NCBI GenBank assembly: GCA_964019165.1
Contig: OZ025267.1
Coordinates: forward strand, 23,012,503 to 23,076,502
DNA: 64,000 nt
Direction: 5' to 3'
DNA from: Mastigias papua
Taxonomy: Eukaryota > Cnidaria > Scyphozoa > Rhizostomeae > Mastigiidae
The position numbers and the translations under genes are program-made. Below are positions 9,524 to 19,578 of this stretch, in pieces (positions within the stretch are counted from its first letter, which is position 1; each line of letters starts with the position of its first letter). The notes under the pieces were generated by a model. That model was not told the DNA's origin and made no database searches. It saw only the letters and a list, made by a program, of their open reading frames with translations.

Positions 9524-12500
9524 TTTTATCAATTTCTTTTGATTCGCTATTTTGAGATCAAACACCGGGTCACTACCAGTGGCCTAGGGTGAGTGAAATT
9601 GGAGTAATGTATTATAAGAATTATTTTGCTTTGTATATCGTGAAAGTATAAAACTTGATTCAAATAGAGAGCGCTCTTCTCAAAATGTGTGCAGTACTAT
9701 TACGGACAATTTTCTGGATCTCGCTAAGCTATGGTTCTCCAGGAATTTTCTTAAGATAATCGATGGTTCCTTTCTTTATCAGGCCAAGGGCACCCACTAC
9801 TACTGGGATGGTCGCTGTTTTCAGCTGCCACATTTTTTCAATCTCATTCTCCAGGTCTTTGCATTTAGACAGCTTCTCAAAACCTTTTGCAGAAACATTC
9901 TTATCTGTTGGCACACTTATATCGATGAGTAAGCAGGTGCTATTGTGTTTGTCCTTGACAACAATATCTGGACGGTTTGCCTGTATCTTCCGATCAGTAT
10001 GGACTGGAAAATCCCATAGAATGGTAACATTTTTCCCTTCTGTGACTGGTTCTGGATGGTGTTCATACCAGTTGCTATTAGTTTCTATGGAGAAGTAATT
10101 AAGAATCTTCCAGTGGAGATACTGACCAACCCTATCATGTCGGTATTTATACTCATTAGGTGTCAAAACAGAACAACCAGAAACAAGATGGTCAATTGTT
10201 TCAAGTTTATCCTCGCACAATCTACAGCTTTCATCTGTTCCGTTGTGCAGTATATTGACCTGGTAATTGCGCGTGAAAAGACTTTTGTCATGGGCGTCAA
10301 TAATGAAGCCTTCCGTTTCCCCTTTCAATCTTGAGCTCCTCAGCCACTGATGGGTCACCGTTTCGTCTACATCAGCGTTTCTGCTTCGAGCTGCGAACTA
10401 TCCGTGGAGGGGCTTTTCTTGCGACCTTGATTTCAGTTGTTTCAATCCATTGTTTTTTGCGGTTTTCTTTGTTCTACGGGCTAGTTCTGTGGGTTTTAGA
10501 TGGCTGTGGTTTCCGTTTTTTATTTCTAAGTCCAACTGACGAGAAAATTTAGCTGACTCTTTAAAAACTGAATGTAACTTTTTTTGTGTTGTCATATAGG
10601 TTGACTAGTTGTAGCATCCAATCATCTGAATTTTCCAGATATTCAGCGAGACCTATGGTAGTTGTTTTGCATGACATCTCAAATTGTATCATGCCCCTAC
10701 CTCCTTGGTTTCTGGGGACGTATAGACAGTCAACATCGGACTTAGGGTGGTGCATTCTGTGGCATGTGAATCGCTTTCTAATTTTTGCATCAAGTTTTCT
10801 CAATTCACTAAGGTTCCAATTAACGATGTTAAAGCTATAAACTACCACTGGTACTGCAAGAGAGTTGATAGCTGTAATTTTATTTTTCGAATTTAGTTCA
10901 GTTTTCAGTATTAGTCCTACCCTACGTAAACATTCTTTTCTAATTTTCCTTTCATCTTGGAATGTTGTATGCCGTCCCCTTCATTAACGCCTAAGTATTT
11001 GTATGTTCCTTCCTGCTCTAATTCTTTGATAACCGATTCATCATCTAACACAACGTTATCTGCACTTTCTAATTTTCCACGTTTAAAGGTTCCTTTAGCG
11101 CACTTATCCAAGCCAAACTCCATCTCAATATCATCACTAAATACCTTTACTGTTTTCAACAGTCCTTCCAGCTCATAATCACTACAGGCATATAGTTTCA
11201 AATCATCCATGTAGAATAAATGATTTATCTTCTTATTATTGATCTTGTATCCATATCTAGTATAATTTAAAAGTCGAGACAACGGTATATGTGTCATGTA
11301 GAACAAAAGAGGGGAGAGAGGGTCACCTTGGAAAATTCCACACTTGATGCACATACCATTAGCATTCAAAATTCCGTTAGAATGGGAGAGGGTAAGGTTA
11401 GTTTTCCAAAGCTTCATAGATGTTCTAAGTGAAACTTTGAAAGTTTCTAAACAACGTAAAATTAGGGAATCCAGGACCGGGGAACACTATCTAGAGCCTT
11501 CTTGTAATCTATCCAAGCGGTACTCAGGTGTTTCTGCTTCGTTTTGGCATTCTCTAATATCGTTTTATTAACTATTAATTGGTCTTTGCAAACATACTAT
11601 CCTTTTCGATAACCTTTTTGTTCACTTGGAAATATGTTGTGATCTTCCATGTGTGCGTATGTTCTTTCAGTAAGAATGGAAGTCAAAAGTTTTGTAAGAT
11701 GTTGGTAGACAGGTAATTGGGCGAGAGATTTTTGCATTTGCAGTTTCGTTATTTTTTACAAGAAGATACGTAGTACCTAGGCAAAACCATGTGGGTGTTA
11801 TTGTTGGATCTGCCATTAATCTGTTGAAGTTTACTGCTAATTTTGTGTGTGCAGAGTGTAAAGCATCAACCCAGAAGTTTTGAATCTGATCGATTCCTGG
11901 CGATTTCCACTGATGAGATTTTCTAAGAGCTTTCCTTATTTCGTCAACTTGTATTTCTTCCCATCCCTGTTCGGGGATATTATTCGAGCTGTTCTCAAAA
12001 TCATTCAGCCATGCAGAGTTCTCACTATGCCCTTTCTCCTTGCCCCATATATTACTCCAGTATTCCCGTACTTGTTCGTCTGACGGTATTTCATCTACAT
12101 TTATATCTGACTTTCCTATCTCTCTGTAAAATTTTTTTTTGTGTCTGTTTCAAAGATTTTATTCTTTCTATAAAATTTATTCCGCTTGACGTGCCTCCTT
12201 ACTCGTTGAGCCTTGACTTGTAAGTTTTGCTTCAATTCTTCCTTAATGAGTGGTATTTTATCATTGCTTTCGATTTTGTACTTTCGTATTACTTTCCTAG
12301 CCTTACCAGATCTTATTTCTTTATCCTTTTGAGGCTCTTCCTAAAGTTTTTAATTTCTTTGTAAATTTTTACTTGCCATTTAGGTTTATTAGGTTTACGT
12401 ACAGAATTTTGTGTTCTTTTATGTTTAGCACCACATCTTTTCTGGATTACTTTTCCTGTTTCATATATCAACTCATTCAATTCTGTTAAACTTGGGTCCA

Positions 12501-13030
12501 TTTCGTTACATAGTTGCATTAGGGCTTCATTACCAACTGCAATTATAGTTCTGTATTTGTTGGTATGACGAACTTTCAATAAAGACTCTCTATCATTAAT
12601 ACAAGTATGCTGGTCAATAGGCAATTCTTCTAAGATATCAGTCCTCATCTCACCCACTTCATCTTGGTTCAACTCTTGTTCCTGTTCTTCATCATTTTCC
12701 ATACCTTGTTCTGGTTCATTCTCATCAGCATAAGGCACTACAACTTCCTCAGCATCTTCCTGGGCTTCCTCAACTTCCTCTGCGAGACCTACAGGGTCCT
12801 TTTCACGAGTATCATTTAAAACAATCTTCTTAATTTGTCCAATCTCAACATCCGACAGCTTTTTGCTGCGCATAATAAATCTCCTTACGTTTGCTAGCTT
12901 ATTTGCATCTAAGCCTTCAATTTTTTCGCTCTCACTGTTACGTGAGCACCATGCAATAAAAGTGTCCTCAGTGTTGTTTGTTTGAAGTTTTTCTAATGCA
13001 TAGTAAAAACAATACATTATTTGAAAAGTC
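9524..13030 (-). mobile_element. LINE C: restriction-like-endonuclease LINE of the D family, decayed
   Basis: A full-span but heavily decayed element. Its N-terminal part (12313-13017) matches LINE D, and its C-terminal endonuclease (9729-10358) is of restriction-like type. The 3' UTR ends in (AAT)n at 9510-9523, directly followed on the minus strand by the leader of B. The 5' leader was not recognised beyond about 13030, so the element is probably 5'-truncated or rearranged there. Confidence 0.75.
9729..13017 (-). pseudogene. LINE C polyprotein, multiply frameshifted
   Basis: Pieces in order. 12313-13017: N-terminal region with LDANKLANVRRFIMRSKKLS and a long Glu-rich stretch, then basic residues. 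11418-12312: degenerate, but KSPGIDQIQNFWVDALHSA (RT motif 0/1, near 11.85-11.92 kb) is readable. 10917-11417: CGIFQGDPLSPLLF and the catalytic HLFYMDDLKLYA. 10561-10848: RKRFTCHRMHHPKSDVDCLY, the post-RT region. 9729-10358: finger CRLCEDKLETIDHLVSGC and endonuclease NRPDIVVKDK...LLIDISVPTD, with the TIPVVVGALGLIKKG end typical of this family. The spacing fits an R2/R4-type protein, but many indels and stops make it non-functional. Confidence 0.75.
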
Positions 13031-13380
13031 TGTTGGTACTACAGAACTTCACTGTAACAAGAAAAAGTGGGAACATTCTTTTAGCATACTGAAAGCTTTT
13101 TTCCTCCGACACTTGTCGGAGTATGAAACGTGGGATAGCGACCGAAAGGTGAACCGAAATATATAGCCAGATGCGGGTGCACATGATATGATGATTAATG
13201 CGTCTATTTGGCCCTATGATTGGCCAATTAGCACCTACTCGCCATTGTTTACCCCATTTCGCATAGTTTGAATTGAAAAATTTAAGTTCCTTGAGTTTAG
13301 CGAAAGAATAACTACCAAAGCTTGCAAAACAGTGAGAAAGGGAGAGAGAGCAAAAGCTAACAACATTTGGTAGCTTATTT
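13031..13380. other. Unassigned spacer with an 18-nt palindrome
   Basis: No coding signal. CTCCGACACTTGTCGGAG (13104-13121) is an 8-bp inverted repeat around 2 bases, the same geometry as the hairpin near the 5' end of LINE D. It could be the remains of the leader of C, or unrelated DNA between C and the 3' end of E. Confidence 0.3.
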
Positions 13381-14790
13381 ACAAAACAGTCATATCAGTC
13401 CGGAAAGTATTTTTCTAACGATGCTCTCACTCTCCCATAACAGAGTCTTTTGCATTTCAGATACTATTCTGCTGCCCTCATTACTGTCCTGTATTAACTG
13501 GCTCAAATCTTCCTCCAACTGTCCAACTCCCCCGCCTAAGCATCCTATAACTGCTGGTATGAAGTGTATTTTGTACGAACTCCTCCTCTTTCTTAATTCG
13601 AAGCATAACTGCTGGTATTTTTGAAATTTCTCCAATCGCTTATTTACTCTGTTGTTTTCGCTAGGGCATGCCAAATCTACAATATATATTTCATTTTTCT
13701 CATTATCCTCGAGGATCAGATCTGGTCATCTAGCTGTGCAAGTTGTTCTCATTCTATATTCCCAGTCCCACTGTAGTTTCTTTCCATCACGTTCTATGAC
13801 CTTTCCTTTTTCACATTTCTCCACATACCATTTTGTTCCTTCTGGTAGCAATCCATTCTTAATGCACCATTGCAGGGCAAGAATTTTTAAGGCATTGTCG
13901 TGTCTTCTAACATATTAAAATCCAGCCAACTTCTGGCACCCAGCTAGCAAATGCTGTACAGTCTCTCTATACTCTCCGCAAAGTCTACAACAGTCCTCGC
14001 TAATCAAACCTCTCAGTTTCTTCCATGATCCTGTTTCCACCATTTGATCCTGCAGGCTGAAAATCGAAGCCGTCTTCCTAGGGTCTTCATTACACCTCAA
14101 CCATCCATAATCATCCTTGTCAAATCCTAATGGTATCTCGCTCTGCAGAATCTTGGTCCTAAAACTGTTAGCTTTATTTCGCTCCGCCCCATCATTGATC
14201 ATCTTTTTAAATGTCTTTCATACAGTTCTCCAATTTTTATGATGCTCAGACCTAATCCTTAAGCTCCCTATCCCAAATGCCACATCCTCCTGTACCTTCT
14301 TCATCACTTCTTCCGCCTCTCTCTTAATTGTTTTAAATTCCTTTCCATATTCGTATTCCCAACCTGCTGTTATCCCTATATTTGTTGACTTAGCCATATG
14401 GCAAGCTACCCGTACCTTTGTTTCATCATAAACCTCTTTAAAGCTTTTTAGCCCTCTGCAACCAGCTACCCTTTTCACATACAGTCTTTCGTCACTAGCT
14501 TGTCTTTCATGGAAACCTTCATCTCTCAAAATAGCTTTTACACTCATATCTATCAGTTCCAAATCTCCTTTTCGTAAATTACAAACATTCATAATATATC
14601 CAGCCATCGGTGTCACTCTGCAATTTATAGCTTTCATTAAATTTCCATCATTCAGGTTAAAGCTTACAAGCTGTTCTGTCCTTCTCTTTACCTCTTTCTT
14701 GACTCTTTCCAGCACTCTCTTTACATCAATTTTATCTCCTTGCTCACAGCCTAAAAACTTACAAATCTCATTCTCATTAGGATCCAGTGA
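13381..14790 (-). mobile_element. LINE E: 5'-truncated restriction-like-endonuclease LINE of a third family
   Basis: The 3' part of a different restriction-like-endonuclease LINE. Its post-RT, finger and endonuclease regions differ clearly from those of A-D. It is cut at about 14790, next to the Harbinger relic, as expected from 5' truncation during insertion. The 3' end lies just past the stop at 13390, with no obvious tail. Confidence 0.7.
13390..14790 (-). pseudogene. LINE E post-RT, CCHC and endonuclease region with three nonsense codons
   Basis: One continuous reading frame, with no frameshift, interrupted by stops at 14218-14220 (TGA), 13915-13917 (TAA) and 13726-13728 (TGA). Readable blocks: NLMKAINCRVTPMAGYIMNV and ERLYVKRVAGCRGLKSFKEV (post-RT), finger CRLCGEYRETVQHLLAGC, RRHDNALKILALQWCIKNGL, and endonuclease PDLILEDNEKNEIYIVDLAC where Asp pairs with the Asp of VDLA. 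The last TGA replaces the Arg usually found before PD, and two of the stops look like CGA-to-TGA changes. Usual C-terminal features (FIPAVIGCLGGG) are present to the final stop. Confidence 0.7.
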
Positions 14791-14818
14791 CGATTATCTC
14801 ATAAAGGCCTAGTTTAAA

Positions 14819-15802
14819 GGTCGCATTTCTGCCGCGTCGAATTAAATGCAAGTAAATTGGACTGTAATGTGGCAAAATATGACAAGCGATTTAATGGTCA
14901 CATTTAATTCTGTCGCATCAAATTTCAAAGTGGCTCCAAACATATGCGCGCATGCGCTTTTAGTAATGTGGTGTTTGGCAGTACATACTGGCAGAACAAT
15001 TGCAGTACATACCTCCATAACAATTACACACACTGTTGCTTTACCTACACAAGTCAGCCCCAAAATGGTAAAATAATAATCCCCTCTTGAAAGCTTATAT
15101 AAGCAAATAGCAAGCCAAAAATCAGGAGATAGGGGCCTCTCGTTCAAAGACTTCCTTTCGAGTTCTTGTGTAATCTGGTTTAGTATATAAACAAACGTGC
15201 CTCATGAAACCCGAAGTGTTTCTTTGAATCTGGCATCACTGTACTCAGTCCACACCATATCCCACCAGCCTGTATTTCGCCGCAAACGGCGGCAAGTTCG
15301 TTGACGTGGGGTCGACAATATGGTCGGATTTGTCAAAAAAAGTATTGATAACAAAGCAGCCGAAAGAAGCTGTCTTCTGTTTTGTGCAATTTTAATCAAA
15401 ATCATGAATTGGCGTTTCCTTTTCTCGTCTTTTCTTATTTTATTCTCCCGCATTTTTCCAATTAATTTGAACGAACTTAAAGTCATGAGCTTAGCTGCAT
15501 TGTGAGTCGGCACCATTTTCTACAACTACCTCTGTATTTTACGCATGTGTTATTGACTAAAAATAATCATAGCCGTTGCTAAAATCCAGAACACAGCCTT
15601 GATCAATTTAATTCGACGAGACACAAATGTGACCTTTAAATCGAGTCGCATTTCTGCCGTTTAATGTGACAAGCCTGGTGAACTACTGTCAAAGTACGTT
15701 ATTTAATGAGGCAAAGGAGTTAAAGGTCGAGCTTCTGCCGCATGAAATTGACACAGTTTTTTTCAGGCTGTTTTATCGAATTCGACGCGGTAGAATTGCG
15801 AC
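14819..15802 (-). mobile_element. PIF/Harbinger DNA transposon relic, internally deleted
   Basis: Imperfect terminal inverted repeats: the left end GTCGCATTTCTGCCGCGTCG (from 14819) matches the reverse complement of the right end GTCGCAATTCTACCGCGTCG (to 15802). Between them lies the N-terminal part of a Harbinger-type transposase on the minus strand. The DDE catalytic part is absent and the element is only about 1 kb, so it is an internally deleted copy. Further copies of the TIR-like motif lie inside near 15650 and 15720, so the exact ends and any 3-bp target duplication are uncertain. Confidence 0.6.
14842..15516 (-). pseudogene. PIF/Harbinger transposase N-terminal fragment with one stop
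   Basis: One frame from 15516 to 14842 with a TGA at 15202-15204. The protein reads RRLRRNTGWWDMVWTEYSDA, FKETLRVS, then after the stop ERPLSPDFWLAICLYKLSRG, DYYFTILGLTCVGKATVC and VIVMEVCTAIV. From memory this is the N-terminal and helix-turn-helix region preceding the DDE domain in Harbinger transposases (pattern R-A-I-L-L--G-YY-I----GVS--TV--IV-EV--AI). After AIV the frame runs into non-coding terminal sequence, so the catalytic domain is missing. The TGA probably comes from CGA (Arg). Confidence 0.6.
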
Positions 15803-16089
15803 GACGAAATTCCATTGCAAATAAGATTAAGTTCCAATGTCTTCACTTTTACAAAAAGACTGAAGAAATTTCTCCAGAATTAAAATCCTTCGCCAAGCAC
15901 GACACCTAGGAAGATCAGCAATCTGGTATTCTCGTAAATTGATTAGTAAGTTATAGATTATTTAGATGAACGTTGATTAGTAAGTTATATATATTTGTTT
16001 TTATATTTTAATTTTTGTAATTTAAGCTGATGGGAGTTCGTGATTAAATATATGATGACGATATTTGAGATACGACCTTTAAACATAGC
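15803..16089. other. Unassigned AT-rich stretch
   Basis: No coding, RNA or repeat signal beyond a short repeated phrase (gattagtaagttata) at about 15940 and 15973. Confidence 0.4.
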
Positions 16090-16146
16090 CTAACTATTTC
16101 CAGTTTTTTATGGCTCTCCTGGTACATCTTCAAATTGTCTATTCAT

Positions 16147-16444
16147 TCATTTAAGGTGACGATTACGGCAACCGTGAATTCGACGATTACGACAATTGTC
16201 AATCAACACTTTCCAAGCTGTTCTATCTTCAGATGTCCTCTTCAAACTACCATAGTCGGTGATGTTGATCCAGTCTTTCACATCGTCTGACCACTTTCTT
16301 CTCTGAGCATCTCATGATCTTATGCCTTCTACACTTCCCTCTAGGTTTGTCACCACATCATTCACACTCGAGCCTCTACAAATATGTCCAAAGAATGCAG
16401 CTTTTCGCTTTGCGATAGAGTTCATTACAAGCATGTTTATCCCC
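16147..16444 (-). pseudogene. LINE G C-terminus, displaced by LINE F
   Basis: Minus-strand frame reading MGINMLVMNSIAKRKAAFFG, HICRGSSVNDVVTNLEG, then after one TGA stop QRRKWSDDVKDWINITDYGS and EDRTAWKVL, to a stop at 16147-16149. This is the usual end of RTE-type ORF2 (KRK--FGHI--... WxDDVxxW ... R--W). It directly continues the G protein that stops at KEVLKRM on the far side of F. Confidence 0.65.
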
Positions 16445-16452
16445 ATCCTTTT

Positions 16453-17751
16453 CTCTCTCTCTCTGTCAGCTAATCCTCTTACAGGACGTTGCCTCTTGAA
16501 CCTTCATACGAAACAACGAACGGTCCTCCGCCAATCTTCCAGCATGTGTTGTTGTAATTCCCATCCATTCCTGTATGTCCTGTTCCCATCTCCTCGCAGG
16601 TCTTCCTCTTCCTCTTCGGCCCTCTATTTTCGCCTCAAGAATATGCTTCTCCAATGATTTATGGCGCTTTATGTGACCAAAGTGTACCAGTTTTAGCTTT
16701 TTGATTTTTTGCAATAGTGTTGGGGCTTTGATTCCAAGTCTAGACAGGACCGTTTCATTTGATATCTTTTCTGTCCATGATATCCTCAACAGTTTTCTGT
16801 AGCATTTCATTTCAAAGGCTGTTATCTTTCTGCTATCTGTGTTCTTAATCGTCCATGCCTCACAACCGTATGTTGCAGTGGGAAATACAACACTTCTTAA
16901 AATTCTCAGTTTGGTGTATATACTTTGTCCCTTCCAGATGTTTGTCATCTTTTTCAATTTTGATCCTGCCATTGCCAGCCTTCTTCTTATTTCCAGAGTT
17001 GACTTCCCATTTGCATCGATTCGTGCTCCCAGATATACAATATTGTTCACTCTTTCTATTTCCTCCCCATTAATCGTTATTACAGCCTCCTCTTTGCATT
17101 TGTCTATATCCATGATTTTGGTTTTCTTTACATTCAGGTGCAAACCTCTTTGCTCACTATGATATTTAACAGACTGTATAAGAGCTTCAAGCCCTCTTGG
17201 GGTTGTGGCTAGTAGTGCAATGTCATCCGCATATCTCAAGTCTCTTATGGGCAATCCTTGCAATGTAGGTTCGTCGTATTTCTCATTCCTATGGTCATGC
17301 TCCACTTCTCTCATAATTCCCTCCGTGTAAATACTGAAGAGATGAGGTGATAATATGCACCCCTGCCTCACACCTTTTGTGATTGGAAACCAATCTGTTG
17401 TTCCACATTCCAACTGCACTGCCGATTGTTGTCCTTCGTAGAGCGACCTAATCAGCAATATAATTTTAGGATCAAAGTTCATTTCCTTTAAAGTATTCCA
17501 CATTTCTTTATGATTTATACTGTCAAAAGCCTTGGAGTAATCGATAAAGCATGTATGAAGACTGGTGTTCATTTCCCGATATTTCTGGACAATCATGCGT
17601 AAGTTAAAGATGTGGTCTCGCGTCCCTCTATTCTTTCTAAACCCTGCCTGTGTTTTGTTTACTTCTTCCTCAATTTTGCTCTCAATTCTTCTCATTATGA
17701 TTTTGAGCAATATTTTGCTTGCATGGCTGATCAATGATATTGTTCTATCCT
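16453..17751 (-). mobile_element. LINE F: 5'-truncated RTE-like LINE nested in G
   Basis: Flanked by perfect 9-bp direct repeats CATCCTTTT at 16444-16452 and 17752-17760. It is 5'-truncated: the first codons correspond to the RT motif before the QAGFRKNRGTRD block. The 3' UTR is almost absent, with the stop codon followed by an (AG)n tail (seen as tctctctctctctgtca on the plus strand). A very short 3' UTR with a simple-repeat tail is typical of RTE LINEs. Confidence 0.85.
16466..17734 (-). CDS. LINE F reverse transcriptase fragment (RTE type)
   Basis: A 422-codon open stretch, unbroken to its stop. RT blocks: NKTQAGFRKNRGTRDHIFNL, CFIDYSKAFDSINHKEMW, ITKGVRQGCILSPHLFSIYT, the catalytic LRYADDIALLA (Asp170-Asp171), LHLNVKKTKIMDID and YLGARIDANGKS. 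Then the RTE C-terminal region with CYRKLLRISWTEKISNE, LKLVHFGHIKRHKSLE and EGRRGRGRPARRWEQDIQEW. The N-terminal endonuclease is lost by 5' truncation, so it cannot support its own movement. The first in-frame codon is not a real initiator. Lack of any stop over 1.27 kb argues for a recent insertion. Confidence 0.8.
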   Translation of the reverse strand: MISHASKILLKIIMRRIESKIEEEVNKTQAGFRKNRGTRDHIFNLRMIVQKYREMNTSLHTCFIDYSKAFDSINHKEMWNTLKEMNFDPKIILLIRSLYEGQQSAVQLECGTTDWFPITKGVRQGCILSPHLFSIYTEGIMREVEHDHRNEKYDEPTLQGLPIRDLRYADDIALLATTPRGLEALIQSVKYHSEQRGLHLNVKKTKIMDIDKCKEEAVITINGEEIERVNNIVYLGARIDANGKSTLEIRRRLAMAGSKLKKMTNIWKGQSIYTKLRILRSVVFPTATYGCEAWTIKNTDSRKITAFEMKCYRKLLRISWTEKISNETVLSRLGIKAPTLLQKIKKLKLVHFGHIKRHKSLEKHILEAKIEGRRGRGRPARRWEQDIQEWMGITTTHAGRLAEDRSLFRMKVQEATSCKRIS

Positions 17752-17760
17752 CATCCTTTT

Positions 17761-18990
17761 CAGTACCTCCTTATTTCTAACCTTGTCTGTCCAACTAACC
17801 TTAAGAACTCTACGATATATCCAATACTCAAAAGCATTAATCCTGTTCCGTATTTCCTTATTAATTGTCCAAGCTTCACTGCCATATGTAACCACTGACC
17901 AGATATAACTTCGTATCATCTTTTTTAGTGACATGCTAACATTGCTTTTCAGTAATTCCTTATGTTTCCAAAACGCCGTCTTTGCTAATGCTATCCTAGT
18001 TTTTACTTCCTTTATACACCTTCCATCTTCTGAAATATTTGTACCTAAATACCTGTAATCTTTTACTTGTTCAAGCTTCTTGCCGTTAAATATAATTTTG
18101 ATCCTGGTCTGTGGTTTCTTTTCAATTACCATAACGTTTGTCTTCTTATCATTCAGTTCCATTCCTAAATCTTTGCATACTCTAACTATATTATTTGGCA
18201 TTCTCTGTAAATTTTTTCACGTATTACAGTAAGTATTACAGTATCATCTGCATAACGTATGTTTGTGAAACCTTTTCCATTGATAACTATGCCTTTGTCA
18301 TTTTCCAGAGCCTTATTTATTACCTCCTTACTATACATATTGAGTTAGATTGGTGATAAAATACATCCTTGTCTGACACCTTGCTTTATGTTCACTTTTC
18401 TAGACAATGAAGTATTAATTCTAATTTGTGCTTCTTGATAACCATATATGTTACTAATCAATCTTATCTCTTCGTTGGGAACATTATACTCTGCAAGCAT
18501 TTTACTGAGGGCAACATGCTTTATTTTGTCGAATGCTTTTTTATAGTCGATGTAACATACAGATAATTTCTTATTCTTTTCAATAAATCTCTCTGACATG
18601 AATCTAAGCTGGCAAATGCCATCCCTAGTACCTCTACCTTTTCTGAAACCTAGTTGAATATCTCCCAATCTGTTTTCAATCAACGGTGCAATTCTTGATT
18701 TGATTACTTGTAGCAATACTTTTGATGCATGCGAAATTAGACTTATCGTTCGATGTTCATTACAGTTTTGGGTTCCAGAAACTTTTGGTATTGTTATAAA
18801 TGTTGTTGATAAAAATCTTCAGGCAGCTCACCAGTGTTATAGCAATTGTTAATTATTTTAGTCATTAGATTAATACAATTGATTCCCATGTACTGCGATT
18901 GCTCTGCTGGGTCTCATCTGCACCTGTAGCCTTTTTCTTAGGTAATGACGCTATAATGCTCTTTACTTCTTCAATGTCAATATGATAAAT
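17761..18990 (-). pseudogene. LINE G reverse transcriptase (RTE type)
   Basis: Readable RT blocks: EEVKSIIASLPKKKATGADE (18865-19068 region), RLGDIQLGFRKGRGTRDGI, SVCYIDYKKAFDKIKHVALS, NIKQGVRQGCILSP (18345-18716), a catalytic YADD block near 18.25 kb in a shifted frame, then ELNDKKTNVMVIEKKP, YRYLGTNISEDGR, TYGSEAWTINKEIRNRINAF and RRVLKVSWTDKVRNKEVL. At least two frame breaks and an in-frame stop (after GCILSPI) inactivate it. The C-terminal end is displaced to 16147-16444 by LINE F. Confidence 0.7.
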
Positions 18991-19578
18991 TTTCAGTTCG
19001 GTCCTGATTAAAAAGAAAATTGCAGTTAGTATCGCCCAACAAAATGGTCTCTTTTCCTTCCTTGTCAAGGAAGCCTAAGATATTTTCAAACTGATTCAAA
19101 GTGTCTATAGGGTCGCTAGGTAGCCTGTAACAAGCAACAATATTGAAAGGCTCACTATAAAATGGTCGAATTTCTATACATATTAATTCCAGTGTGTGAT
19201 TAGGTAGACCGTATCTTTGAAGATACTTTATTTCATCTCTGATGTATATGGCTACCCCGTCCCGTGCCTATTGCGATCTTTCCACCTTAGGTCAAAGTTA
19301 TCAAGAGATATAATCTCATTCGATGTTTCATTATCTAATTTAGTTTCATTGATAGCTAGAATATCAAGATCTTCTGCATCCACAAGAAGCTTAAGTTCAT
19401 CAATATTTTTAATAAGCCATTAACATTTATAGAAGAAATTATCATACCTTTCTTCCTATATTTCTTGTTTCTTTGGTATCTAGGAGGCGCAATATCGGTT
19501 ATAGAGGTGGGGGTACTTTCATTTTCAATTGCACTAGTATTTTCTGATCCCTAGAGAGGGAAGGTTCTTATTTTTTCT

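Larger units (their letters stand above)
16090..18990 (-). mobile_element. LINE G: RTE-like LINE, RT half, interrupted by LINE F
   Basis: A minus-strand RTE-type LINE. The RT starts near 18990 and runs to 17761. It is interrupted by F (16453-17751) and resumes at 16444 with a C-terminal part ending at a TGA at 16147-16149. The 9-bp CATCCTTTT occurs at both edges of F, and G's protein sequence resumes across it. A short 3' UTR follows to about 16090. The endonuclease half is probably H (21.5-22.9 kb), separated by a later CR1/L2-like insertion; this link is an inference. Confidence 0.7.
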
